DNA of 64,000 nucleotides from Steromphala cineraria. Lineage: Eukaryota; Mollusca; Gastropoda; Trochida; Trochidae. The stretch is from the NCBI GenBank assembly GCA_916613615.1, contig OU744732.1, positions 56,938,727 through 57,002,726 on the forward strand. The letters run 5' to 3'. The notes under the pieces are model-generated. The model did not search any database. It saw nothing but the letters and a program-made list of their open reading frames with translations, and was not told the DNA's origin. The position numbers and the translations under genes are program-made. Below, in pieces: positions 47,830 through 59,673 of the stretch; position 1 is the first letter of the stretch; each line of letters begins with the position of its first letter.

Positions 47830-48560
47830 GGTACCTCAAAGGTGCTTATAATATATTGAATAGACAGGAAGTAAATGAGGAAACGTCTTGGAAATTTACC
47901 TTCCTTTGAGTATTTTTTAATTTTTATTATTATTATATGAATATTTATATAGCGCACATATCCATCCAGTCGTGGTTGCTCAAGGCGCTTACATTGTTTC
48001 CCCTGGTCAATGGCATTCTTTCACCGTTTGATCATTTTTTCCAATTCAACTTCTTGGGGAGTATTCAACCGACATCCATATATGGCGCTCAGGTTAGGAA
48101 CCATTCTATGCCTCACAGGGTACCCATTCACAGCTGGGTGAACTGAGACACATAGTCACAACAGTTTGTCCAACACTGCTGAACGCTGATAACCGACAGC
48201 TCGGCGTATGCACGTGTTCATGTATCCACCATTCAGCCACTGACATGAATTCGTGGGATCGTTTAAGTGCGTAGTTTTTGTTGCACTACACACTAGGGCT
48301 CCAGGGTGACACATATAGAGTTCTTACAGAGGTGAACTCTAGGTTTTTACACCTTGGCCTGGATGGGATTCGAACCCCGGACCTCAGCAACGTGAGACCG
48401 GCGCTCTTGCCGACTGAGGTATCCCGTATCCCGAGTAAGATGATTTATCTGTTTGGTAGGAGCAGTTACTCTTTTTAACTTATTTCTGTCTCGCCAAAGG
48501 ATAATGCGTGAGGCATCACGCTAATCTGTGCATATTGAGTCACGATAAATGGTGAAATTA
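47830..48560. repeat. Segmental repeat block G, SINE-interrupted copy
   Basis: ACGTGTGGACAGCTC, GGTACCT(C/A)AAAGGTGCT and ACAGGAAGTAAATGAGGAAA on the left, and CTGTCTCGCCAAAGGATAATGCGTGAGGCATCACGCTA on the right, match 53950-54190. There the two halves are nearly contiguous. The intervening sequence here is the SINE at 47920-48432. Confidence 0.75.
47920..48432 (-). mobile_element. Full-length tRNA-derived SINE (family 3)
   Basis: Read on the minus strand, it begins at about 48432 with a tRNA-like head. The A box is CCTCAGTCGGCAAGAGCGCC and the B box is GGTTCGAATCCC, rc of 48367-48378. The body is about 400 bp and contains CACCCAGCTGTGAATGGGTA, also found in the SINE at 61655-61968. It ends with GCGCTATATAAATATTC and an (AAT)n tail at 47920-47938. 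The internal promoter boxes look intact enough to have been transcribed by RNA polymerase III. It interrupts block G, whose paralogue at about 54050 is unoccupied. Confidence 0.8.
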
Positions 48561-48589
48561 CTGTGCATTTTGTGTAAAAGCATCAGCTT

Positions 48590-48825
48590 TTCCATGGAAA
48601 CCGCAAAAGTGAAAATTCAGAAATAGTTCTAACCCTCAAAAGGCACAACTAGGGATCATGGTTGACACGTGTATGAAGTTTGATGAGGCTAGCATGCATA
48701 GTTTTGGAGATCTGCTCCGCACAAAGTTTTTGGACGGACGGACAGACGGACGGACGGACGGACGGACGGAAAGAATGAACGCTATATACCCCCGCTTACG
48801 CTGTAAGGCGGGGGTATAATAAATC
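48590..48825. mobile_element. Pearl-like element end: (GGAC)n run plus GC-rich hairpin
   Basis: A run of GGAC units (48732-48771, one interrupted by GACAGACG) is followed after about 20 bp by TATACCCCCGC...GCGGGGGTATA, a GC-rich hairpin. It has the same arrangement as the right end of the element at 18044-19272. The core repeat is reduced to one partial unit (GTTTGATGAGGCTAGCATGC). Confidence 0.6.
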
Positions 48826-48888
48826 CTCAACAAAATCCGATCAGCCAATGTTTTACATATAACACCCAATATTACACATTATTGTTGA

Positions 48889-48965
48889 CGTAAAATAATA
48901 ATAATGAATATTTGTATAGCGCTATATCAATACACAAGGTACATGCTCAAAGCGCAAAGTGTTGA
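48889..48965 (-). mobile_element. SINE family 3 tail fragment
   Basis: (AAT)n followed by GAATATTTGTATAGCGCTAT and CTCAAAGCGC, matching the 3' tail of the SINE at 47920-48432. The head is absent. Confidence 0.6.
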
Positions 48966-49360
48966 AAGTGAAGGAGGTTTGATTGACTACATAGATAATT
49001 GGTTGTAGGCATCTGTTATTCATTTGCAAAAATGAAAGCGCAAATGATGACGGGAACTTAAATAAAATATCAGTAATTTTCCGTTCCAAAATTAACAAGA
49101 TTTGACGATAATTATAATAAAGGGAAGGATAGACAATAAAGACACGTATTTAGAACCTTTGGGAATGTTTCGGGACATGGGTGCAATATTCGTTATGTTC
49201 GGAATGCATAATTTGCTAGTTCAAGTTAACTACCTCCGATGGAAAACCACAATAATATTGCAATATCGAACCGATTTTCGTTCACACAGATTAAAAGACT
49301 TCGCTCAAGTAAGGGTTGCATGTGTTCATATTCTGATTTTCATTTACCCTGGGTTGACAC
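48966..49360. other. No gene seen
   Basis: A 115-codon frame (49102-49449) runs on into the adjacent MITE, which is non-coding in all other copies. It is therefore chance. Confidence 0.5.
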
Positions 49361-49724
49361 TTAAAGGGGCAGTAGCACGTTTTTTGAAAATTTTAGATTT
49401 TAAAAATGTCACTGATTATTGTACGTTAATGCTAAATGTATTATTGTGATAGTGTCATAAATCTCAATACATAAACCAATCAGCCATAGTCAGAGGACAA
49501 AATATGAAGATTCACATAAAATCCATAGGCGGCCATTTTTGTGTGAACACCTTTAATTCATTTTCTGTAAGAAAAAGGAATCGCAAGGCTAAACTTTACA
49601 TTATATATTTGAATTGTTACTGCTCCATGTAGTTTAAATACATTGTCTTTCAGTTGAAACCATTAATTTTCATTTTCCTGACATCACCTTATATTCCCCC
49701 TAAAACGTGCTACTGCCCCTTTAA
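49361..49724. mobile_element. Full-length 364-bp TTAA MITE (family AGGGGCAGTAGCACG)
   Basis: TTAA at 49361-49364 and 49721-49724, with terminal inverted repeats identical to those of 35000-35364 and a near-identical interior. It is flanked by unrelated sequence on both sides, which proves mobility. Confidence 0.92.
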
Positions 49725-51114
49725 GGAATGTAGATTATAAAGAGTTATGAGGTAACGTGGGTGTCAAGTGAGCAAATTACTAGATAAAATATCTTTCTTT
49801 TGGAATTCGTTAATTCATTACGAAATCCTTATTCAATAACAACAGATGAGGAATTGTTCTGTTTTTCAATATACTATCCTGATAATCTTCGCCATGAACA
49901 GCAAAGTTTAGGCAAATAGACATACAGAGAGGAAATTGAATGCCTACCATTCATAGGAAAAGTGTCAGTACAGTTGTCACCAAAAACAAAATGACAATAA
50001 CGCGTGTGCACGTTTAGTACTGGAAATCGTGATTTAAGTGTCTGGTACGTCTTGTCTAGCTGTGGTTGTACGATAAACATCATAGAGTTTTGTCATTAAA
50101 AGGAAACTACAAAAGAAGAATGTCAGTTCGTTTTATTGAAACTACATGTGCTTGAAGATTATGAACATGTACCTATTAAGCATATCCTCTCTATATATAT
50201 AGATATAAGTCATACAATTTTAGAGTTGAATTTCGCTTGAATCTTTAAATCGATTAATATCAATTTACATCAGGCAGTAAGCTCTGTAATCACTCAGCAG
50301 ATTAGAAATGATCAATATTTATCTTAAAAAAGATCAAAGAAATAATTCGAAATTTATGTATATAAAATATATGAATTTTTTAGTTTGCATGCGTCTCAAA
50401 ACAACAACATCGATAATATGGAATGAAAACCTTACTGAATTAATCTCAAGCTATAATCTTATACTGGTATGCTGTTTGTTTGTGTCAGATCCGTATGTAT
50501 TAAAAACGCTGTTTGCTAACAATGCATTTCACAACAACATATTTTATCTTGCTCTTGATATAAAGTAATTCTTGTGAATCACATCATTTGGATGACGTCC
50601 GTGCTATTGCGGCTATTATATTTATCTATATTGTGTTGCATTTATTAACATTTCATTTTGAGACATAATTTTTCAAAGAGAATTTAACCTATTATTTTTT
50701 TAAATAATGCATGTGAATGCTTTTTTAATAACAATTTAAAGATACCACTTTTCTTTACTGAAAGAATGTCCTACAAAACGCTATCAACATATTTAATTGC
50801 AACGTTACTGCCATGTTTAATCTGTCCCTCAGAAAAAAGGAATAGTTTGCTTAATAGCTATTTATTATTGTGCAACTTCCAAAGCAAGGCATTACCCACT
50901 TGCATGTCAAAAGGACCAAAGTACCAACTGTACAAGTACAGGAAATGTGTTGAGGTACAAGAAGGTTCTGAATAGCCTTTAATTGTGGTATACACGAGTA
51001 ATGCCTTTTGGAAAAAGTTTCATGAGGCAGACAAGTTAAATTGAAACATGAACCTTGTAACAGATGACATGAGAACATTAAGTTAAAGTTAAATAATTGT
51101 GTTTCTAAAATAGA
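49725..51114. other. No gene seen
   Basis: Frames at 50308-50568 and 50766-50975 (plus) and 50851-51078 (minus) have no recognisable domain and partly overlap antisense. No repeat found. Confidence 0.45.
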
Positions 51115-51350
51115 ACGACAGACCAGATGTAGGAAACTCTTTTAGACTCTGTTCGTGACCTGGGTGTATTACTAGAGCCTGTTTTTTTAAAGCAGACACA
51201 TTTTCTCTCACATCAAATAAAAAGAACCTTTAAAGATACATATGGTTGGTATAACTAGTGTTTTCAAGAAATATCTTCACCACAAAACAAGTGTTGAAGT
51301 CCGTGATTTAGGAATATTAATTCTTTCTCAGTGAAATCTGACCAAACAGT
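51115..51350. repeat. Inverted repeat arm (pairs with 45765-45995)
   Basis: Minus-strand counterpart of 45765-45995. Detailed there. Confidence 0.75.
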
Positions 51351-53312
51351 TTAATAGTTGGTCAATAAGCATTACACCATCGATGTAAGAATTAAAAACA
51401 ATGGTGGATCGTTTGGCTTTCCTTTACCAAAAGTACTTTATAAACCCGTTTGTTGACAATTTTACTGTTATCATTATTAAAATTATTCCCAAATGAATAA
51501 ACTTACCACTGAACAGAGGAAACCAGTTACATATGTCAGATTAATTACCAATTAATTACTAATTACCAAAAGTTAAGAAAAGTTAGATAAAAACATGGAG
51601 TTCTTTCATTCATATATAGTTTTTATTTTATATATTTTCATTAACCGATCTTCGGTTATGTCAATGGTAATACAACAATAGAAAATACACTTTTTAGGAT
51701 TTAGGTTTTTCTATTTATGCATGATTATGCGAAGAATTTCATATCGTTGACAGTACTGTTTATTTTGATTCCATTTGTGTTCAGTTATGTTGTGCGAGCT
51801 ATGAGTGTAAAACGCCTTGCTACAACATAACGATGCAGGGTTTCTGATGATACATAATATCATAAATCATTTGTTAATTTGATTTTGTTCTAACAATATA
51901 AATAGTTAAGTTTTTACAATAAGCAAACTTGATCAAATTAAAGCGTTGAACTTTCCCAAATACACACAATGGTTGAGCGAAAGTTATTATAAGGACAGGG
52001 TCTTTAAACGCCTATAGGCTTCTTATGATTGATATGTTCATGATAAATAGGAACAAGTCTATGTGTTCTCGTGATAGTGGTTATATATTGGAAGCCATAG
52101 CCCTTTGAGGACTAATTTAGCTTACTAACATGCGTTTTCTCTTTTGAAATAACAATATAAGAACAAGATCATTGCAAATTGGATTTCACAAAATTCATAT
52201 AATAATTTCATCACTGTGATAAGGTGCGATTTACTCATTGATGAAGTGTAAACAAACTTAGTACTGGAAGCTGTTGATTAAAACATTATAAGATATCAAA
52301 TCACACTGATCTCTTAAAGAAAAAAATTGAATATTTGCATATTAAAATCAAACTGTTAATAATGTTATTATTATAAGAAATTCCGAAAATACATGAGAGT
52401 TTTGGTCGATTTGCCACGAACACGTTTCTAATTTAGCACTTACAACCACTTATAACCATTAAAATAATAATTATCCAACGAGCTCTTGTCTTTAAAAATG
52501 TCTTTCTGTTTTGTTTACTGTTATTAAACAAATGTCATTTTTAGGACGTCCCTTTGAATTTGTAACGGTTAAAAGTTAGTAATGGTGTCTACTTTAAATA
52601 CACTTTCCCTGTCGTCATTTTATTGTACATGAATAGCCGATCATACAACATAAACACCGACCCAGTATGATAAAATATAGAAAATCATTTAAACAATTGT
52701 TTTCTTCTGAGAGCAAGAGAAAACGTTGCCAATAATTATGAATACAACAACGCACGGTTATTATTTCTTTTCTGTTTCTCTATTATATGTTAGAATATCG
52801 ATATCTTAATTAGTAGCAACATAAACCTAAAGCTTATGACATGTCAATAATTCAATCAAAGGTATGTAAATAATCCCTGCGTGCAATTTTTTTCAAAAAT
52901 TAAATCATAACTTATTTTTAAAATTACCTTTACACTCCTTATCACGTTTTACCAACAATTACTTTGACTTCATTTTAGTTTCAAATGGATTTGGGTTTCC
53001 TGAGTAAGACATTTAATATTATTTGAAACACGTTGCTATGAAGAACTGTTCAAAGGCTTATATGTGAACTTAAGGTTTTGGGTTGAGGTAAGCTGCCATT
53101 AAGAGGCTTTTGAATAGATAAATTTCTACCAATCAAGTAATTAGGCACTTAATGTAAAAACCCTTAAAAGTAGGATGTTATGTTTATCAAAATCTAAAAG
53201 TGCTTTATACACGTGCCATGTACATTAATTGGCAAATTAGCTTTGTAATACTTCAAATGAAAGGTGTTTTATATGAACAACACTATTGCATATCAATTAA
53301 CATGTCCAGGAT
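51351..53312. other. No gene seen
   Basis: AT-rich sequence with small internal echoes (TTAATTACCAATTAATTACT near 51541) but no supported gene or element. Confidence 0.5.
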
Positions 53313-53575
53313 AGAGCCGGGGTTAGATTGCGCAGTGGTTTGCGCGTTTGGCTTCGGATCAAGAGGCCTGGGTTCGAATCCCGCCAGTCTGCAGTAAAGA
53401 ACTGTTCTACATCTAGTACGATTTGGATGCAATGCTACACTGCATTTTAGTACCACTAATGTGTAGCTAGTACCAGCCGATGTCGCAGGTTTCATGATCC
53501 CATCAATATTACTAGCAGCCGCGATATCAGCGAAATATTCTTGAAAGCGGCGTTGAACCCCAAATCACCTCACCT
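53313..53575 (+). mobile_element. tRNA-derived SINE (family 1), near-complete
   Basis: The tRNA-like head has A box TTGCGCAGTGGTTTGCGCG (about 53328) and B box GGTTCGAATCC (53371-53381). The body follows with GCAATGCTACACTGCATTTT, GTCGCAGGTTTCATGATCCC and TACTAGCAGCCGCGATATC. The tail is TTGAAAGCGGCGTTGAACCC. Copies at 62021-62341 (inverted) and 9005-9290 (degraded) follow the same plan. The head is the SINE promoter, not a functional tRNA: the acceptor stem does not pair well. Confidence 0.8.
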
Positions 53576-53949
53576 AAGGATAGTACATTCATGTGTGCTG
53601 TCAAAAAAGTCCCAATAGTTATCCAGATATTGAGGTTGACAAATAATTAGATATCATTTCAGTGCCAGTAAGTAGATGGTTGCAGCTCGTGAAGTTATGA
53701 CAGCCATCACCTTTTGTGTTATTAGTTAGTAGTGGCTTTTTAATTTTAGTCTAAGCAATGAATATTAACTGCGTAGTAAAACTTGACAAATCAAATATGA
53801 CAACACACCAGCATGTTCTAACACCATTCTAGTTTTCCAAGGTACTTCTTTATTATAAATTGTCTACACACGAGGATGAAACAATAACGGCAAATTTGCC
53901 CATTTTGTCTCTTTAAGGACATGCTTTCTCTGTAGGGCCACTATGTATC
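53576..53949. other. No gene seen
   Basis: AT-rich spacer. Confidence 0.5.
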
Positions 53950-54190
53950 GAGCATACGTGTGGACGGCTCCTAAGCACCTACCTAAAAGGTGCTAATGAC
54001 ATTTTTGGCAGACAAGAACTAAATGAAATAGCCTCTAAGGAATTCATGTTGGTTTTCGAATGTATCTGTTTCATAACAGCAATTATTCTTTTATCGGCTT
54101 ACTGTCTCCCGAAGTGATAATGCGTGAGACATCACGCTACTTGTTGCATATTCAAAACAATATCACTGTATGAACAAAATGAGGTTCATG
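53950..54190. repeat. Segmental repeat block G, uninterrupted copy
   Basis: Paralogue of 47830-48560 lacking the SINE. Left half ACGTGTGGACGGCTCCTAAG, right half GATAATGCGTGAGACATCAC. Confidence 0.75.
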
Positions 54191-57100
54191 TTATATCATA
54201 CACAACATGGTGTTGTTAATTAGGAATTTTGATTCCAAATGCACCATTAGTACGAAAGACGTTGTTCACTACAAGTGAACTGCAATAAACGATTGGTAAA
54301 CTTTGATGAAGACATTTTTTATTGTTTTATGGTTGAGGAAGCTATGCAAAGAAATGTGGTCCCTTGTTAATTAATGGTCAGTGAAAACATTTTGCATATT
54401 TGAAGAATAACGTTGCTTCTGTGCAATTGAACAGTTGGTATACGTTTGTACAGAAATGTGTAATTATGATAAATTATTTCAGAATTGTTATAAGGAATCA
54501 ATCAGAAAGCAATGATTCAATTTTGGTTTCCTTGTAATGTTAACACGATTGCTCTTTTCTTAAACTTATCAACTAAATATACTTTAGGATATTACATGAG
54601 AGTCTCGCTCTGTATTATTAATATTTGGGCACAAACATATTATTCTATTGATTAGCAAAATCACAAAATAAAGGAACTTATTAAAATGTGCTTCTGAACA
54701 CAGGTAAAGTAGCTGCCGCCAGCGCACAATAGCCATCCAATATGTTAAAGCATTGTTTATCACCTAGGTTTATGACCTTGGCATATATGAACCCCGACTT
54801 GACTGCCCACATAGGTAATACACGTTATTATCAAAGTTATTTGTAAGCTATTATAAGTATCTTTGGTGGATATCGTTCAATACCCTGCATGTACATGTGT
54901 AATTGTTAGATTTCGATAACATCATCATTTATAAAAATGTCATTCCAGTTACCAAGACACCCACATCAGTGAATTTTATCACTGGCCTTACCTCTCCATG
55001 ACAATATATTTGGCATTGGAGCTATTAACAAAATGAACTACATCAAAATGTATGTTTAGTTGATTTTTACCTTGTAATTACCTAAAAATATGACATAATT
55101 ACTGGTTGTAGTCTTCTTCGCCTGTCATTCATATTTAAATATAAGACACAATCTGTCATAAAAGCAGTTATCAGACGTTAAAATGACCTAATAATTTGAT
55201 CTTGGGACATGAAAGAGAATCAAGTAAAGAGATGAGTTTAGTCAACTACAGTGAATGGTTTGTTAATCTTACAAACATTCTTGATGGGATTACAGAATAG
55301 CTTCACCAAAAATACAGCACTGATTTTAGGTTCAAGTGAACTCTGTAATGATTCTTATTTTAGCAAAACTTTTGATGATATTGCAAGATCAAACCGATGT
55401 CAGCTAAAAATGATTAAAACATGTTCATAAGATTTACGAAATAATGTAACCATTGTCATTCATAGTTAGTTGTTCATTAAGCTGTAAGTAAACTCTCTCT
55501 GGTGTTTAGACCCTCCTTGTAAAAAATTTCCTCATATATAGGCAATTATAAACAACCAAGATTTAATATTTCTCATATGTTTTTGCTCAACAAAAGTTCG
55601 AGAAAAGAGAGTGAGCCAGTAAAATTGTAGCATTGTCAGACATCGTAAAACTGAATAGTGCTTGTGCAGGTGTTTTCTTTAAAATTAAGTGTAATGCATT
55701 AGACATTAATTGATCCTGATAAACATTTGCATCATGAAACTTAATTTTCCAGTGCTTAGGAGAAAGAAGTGAACATTGTAGAAAATGCGTTTCTACATCA
55801 CCAGGGCCGGCGTCAGTGTTTCTTTATTGACTTTGAATGAAATATTTAAGCTTTCCTCACATCGTGATCGCTGCAATTATGCTCAGACATGTAAGTTTAC
55901 TAGTATTAAGGTAATGAGAGCTAAAGAATATTACACATTACATTAATCACTCAGTTCAAATATTTGCTGAGTTGTATATTATTTAGAAGAATATGAAGGC
56001 CTGGTATATATACAAGAATATTATAAATATATATTAATTTACCTTATTCCTCAAAGAATTGTAAATAAGTATATACAATTACTACAATAACAGATTGTTT
56101 GGCTTATATTTATTGCCAAAAACATATTGAGGTCAATCCGTAAACACATTAACATAGTACATTTCCATTCATATGTGAGCACAGACTCCAAGGATACATA
56201 TGATGAAAATTGAAGCAAAGCAATCATACACAAAATCCCAACAGATTTTGATTTCCATCGAAATATTTGCATCTCAAAGTTATTGTAATCCCAGATAAAC
56301 ACTTTGTACTACGAAATTGATGAATCCTGTCACATGAAATAGGATAACAGCAAGTCATTTACCAACTTAGTCAGATCGACTTTGATATGAGTTTAAACGT
56401 ATCTCTCTTAATTTGTTTATCATACTACAATCATGCACCACAGACCATAATGCTGCCAATAGCAATTGTAAGTTTGCCTGATTTTCCAATAAAGGCAAAC
56501 GTTTTATTATCGTATCATCTTTCAATCGTTTTTGTTTTGCCAATTACAACTCTGTTGTGGTCCTACGTATGAACAGTCCTTTATATAGAATTACGTTTTT
56601 TGGTAAGCCCAGGGTTAAGCAGTCCCCTGAACTGTGAATGATGCTTTGTATTTCTAGTTTGTTCTTTTCAAAACATTCAACTCATTTCATTTCTAAATTA
56701 TGTTTTATGACCAAGTCGATAGAATGTTTGAAATCTTCAAAAGCATATTTAGAATTGTTTTGAATCTGATCGGTCAATTTTTACATTGGAAAAAAGTTTA
56801 AGATTAATGAATAACACTGATTTAATGCAAGTTTGTCTGATTTACATGTCCCTTCATGTATTTAGGACACAAGTCCTTTTAGCGGTATCTTCTTTTAAAT
56901 CTTTTGAATTTCTTTATGTTGTTGGTCTAAGAATAAAGTTTCTTGATATAACATCATATAATCAAGTTATTTGCTTTGAAATTTCATTTAGATACATGAA
57001 GAAACGGGATAAGTATACTGTATTTGATAGCTTGTAATAAAAGTTTTATTTACTTGTTTTCTCATTTCGTTTCAACAATTGTGCTTGACGACCTATTTAA

Positions 57101-57574
57101 TCAATTTGGAATGGTATTTAATGTGGGTCAATTTATTGATATTGTTTTATTGTCATAAAGAGAGTGAGAATGTGAGTCTAATACGTCATTTTGAAACTTA
57201 TACTTATACAGTCAGACGCTAGCTTGGAAACTTAAATCTTACTGTTGCTTGCTCAATTCAACTGTCTTTTCAGGAATTATGCTAAGTCATATGCTAATAT
57301 TAACCTGTTCAAGCCCATAGAGTGCATAAAAACATGTGTGTACATTCCATGACGTCATCTCGATGTAGCGACACTGTTAGCGGTGGTCTCACGTACATAT
57401 ATCGTCCTTTTTATGGTTATGGGTTGTCAGAAAACATACAACCTCTCTAATTTGTCACACCGAGTTACTATTTGATTGACGGGACAATAGCAATCCTTTT
57501 AAAAGAGGGTAGTTGTTTTTCTTTTCTTTCTTGAGATTCACAATATTTTTGCTATGCCGTTTTCCTTTTTATGT
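54191..57574. other. No gene seen
   Basis: The longest gene-free unique stretch in the window. Frames of up to 83 codons (56051-56302 minus, 56786-57037 plus) are hydrophobic and AT-driven, with no family signature. A single CRE motif lies at 57350-57357. Confidence 0.5.
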
Positions 57575-57720
57575 GTAGGGAATGAGCCAGTAATCATCAT
57601 GTAGTTAAATCTTATAATCAAAAGGTGAAGTATATAATACATAAAAGACACATCCAGTAAATGACCAGAGACTTACGAGGCAATCTCGGCTGAACAAGTG
57701 ATTAATACCTCATCAAAATT
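57575..57720. repeat. Segmental repeat block F, third copy
   Basis: AGCCAGTAATCA(T/A)CATGTAG, then GACACATCCAGTAAATGACCAG and GGCTGAACAAGTGATTAATA, collinear with 37965-38105 and more weakly with 17590-17690. Confidence 0.7.
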
Positions 57721-59054
57721 ATTATCCCATAAGCCTTTTTCTAGAAAATATATTCTTAGACAAAGGTGAATGTGGTTTTATAATTTCTTAAATAGGCTTA
57801 GATAATGACTTGCCAATAAATTAGCAATATCAGCTTATAGGTTCATGTTTACACAATTACGACGTCACAATTGGATCAGTGTTCAGGTAATATTTATATG
57901 AAAGGAAAAGTCGACCACAATTCTAATTCAATGTTTCAATTACTTCTCAAATCGTTTTAAATTACATTGATTGAGTAATGTGTAATGACCTTACACGTAC
58001 ATTAAGTTATTGATTTGGGCGTTACTGCCTAATGCTATTTTGACTTTTGAAGAAGTACAAAATCATATCTAATCTCATTAGAAATATAAACAAATATTTC
58101 AGATCGTTAAATCAAATCATTCATTTCAAATGTTCAAGTGAACACGATATGGTAACATCTTCATCGTAAAACATTAACAAATTAGCATTTTAGTTTTCAT
58201 GATAAATATATGATTCATTTTGCATTAGGGATCTAAAAGTCTGAAGATGCTATTTTTTAAATGTCACATCTCAAAAGTAACTTAACTGTTACATCAAACT
58301 CAAATACTACAATTTCTTCCATTTTCAGTTGGAAAATTTTCAATAAAATACTGTTGACGTTGAAGTTAAACAAAGACAAAGTTTAATGTCAATTCCTATT
58401 GTACAGTGTTTTTCATTGAACTTTGTGTTCAGAGTGTCAACTGTTTCTGTGTCTTTCCCCCCAAGAGTAGATTTAAATAACAGATTGCTGACTTGTTTAT
58501 ATAATTTTCGTCTGTACAGAGCTTTTGAACATGAAACCATCCAATACGAAAAACTAAACAGAGTCTCAGTTTCTGAAAAAGAAACAGTTACACTGTTTAC
58601 CGTCCTACCTGCTAAACTCCGAAAACTCGATGTCCGAATTCACTCTTATGAAAGTGAAATTTTATTCTATGAATTCTTTCTTTTTGAAAACACTGACTAC
58701 TTTAAAGAGAATAATATATTTTTCTTCAAATCACTTTCTCATCATTACAGTTTTGGATAGCTATTTAATTTTGCTTTGGTCAACATTTGATGTCACAATT
58801 GAAGTCATGCAGTGGCAACCAGAGCCTTAATTACTTAAGTTATTTTGCATTTCAGTTTAGATGACTTGATCAAAAACTTCTATATAACCATGATTATGAC
58901 GATTTAACAGTCAGACCCATAGAACTATTGTAGTTTACTTCAATGTATTTTTGAATTGAATAATCAGTTGATAGTATCAGACTCTTTAACAGTACTACCA
59001 AAAAGACGTTGTTCAAAAATATTTCTGTAGTAATAAATCCAAACTAAAACTATT
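57721..59054. other. Mostly unique; contains a diverged block D copy
   Basis: 58418-58560 matches block D: CTGTTTCTGTGTCTTTCCCCCCAAGAGT, then ACAGATTGCTGACTTG and ACAGAGCTTTTGAA (compare 20359-20450 and 28200-28290). A 124-codon frame (58386-58760) covers it. The frame is broken in the other two block D copies and its length is not significant at this base composition. Confidence 0.55.
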
Positions 59055-59441
59055 ATATCTAGCCACTGTCACATATGAATAGCACTATTTATTATCAATT
59101 AACTATTGATACTAAGGTGACATATTTCACAGACTCCCACTTTATAGGTAAAGAACAATGTTAGCGGTTTTCAATGAGAAATATACCACCATTAAGTACC
59201 TGGTCACAGCTGGTTAGAGTATGACAGTATTGATTTCGACTGCTCGTATCCTCGTGCTCTTACAAACATAGAACCATTGACATTCGGACATGACAGGCGG
59301 ATTATGAAGAATTTCATATCAGTGTCTTTCAAACACCAATATATATGACGAGTTGAAAGTCATTGCCATCAACTCACATTTAGCAATCGCTGTTGTTGTT
59401 GGAGTTTTACATGGAAGACGAAGAACACATTAAATATAAAC
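59055..59441. repeat. Segmental repeat block B copy, left flank of Tc1 insertion
   Basis: CACTGTCACATATGAA, ACTATTGATACTAAGGTGAC, CTGGTCACAGCTGG and ACATAGAACCATTGACATTC match 38195-38580 in order. It ends at GAAGAACACATT, where the Tc1 element begins; the paralogue continues uninterrupted. Confidence 0.8.
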
Positions 59442-59463
59442 TGAAGCACAAAAGAAACGTCAC
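59442..59463. repeat. Left terminal inverted repeat of Tc1 element
   Basis: TGAAGCACAAAAGAAACGTC plus two bases, exact reverse complement of 60934-60955. Confidence 0.9.
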
Positions 59464-59673
59464 TTCATTTCTTTTCACAGTAACAAAAAAACAAAGACAT
59501 ATTTTTGAACAATGATTACTTTATTTGGAAAAAAACATCAATTAGACAGCATGTATGAAAGTGGGTTATCCAATCGAATTCAGGAATTTCATTTTCTTAG
59601 CAACTTGTCCGGTATTCGATCACACACAAAATCACAAAAACATCCACCAAAGTGTCTTAACATGTTTTTTTAG

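Noticed and set aside
49102..49449. 115-codon plus-strand frame
   Set aside because: Runs into a MITE that is non-coding; no recognisable motif.
53313..53395. Possible free-standing tRNA gene
   Set aside because: A and B boxes are present, but the sequence continues into a SINE body found in other copies and no good acceptor stem can be drawn. The same reasoning applies at 61660-61735, 62265-62340 and 48360-48432.
58386..58760. 124-codon plus-strand frame as a possible gene
   Set aside because: At roughly two-thirds AT, about one frame of this length is expected by chance in 64 kb over six frames. Part of it is duplicated block D, whose other copies are broken in this frame.
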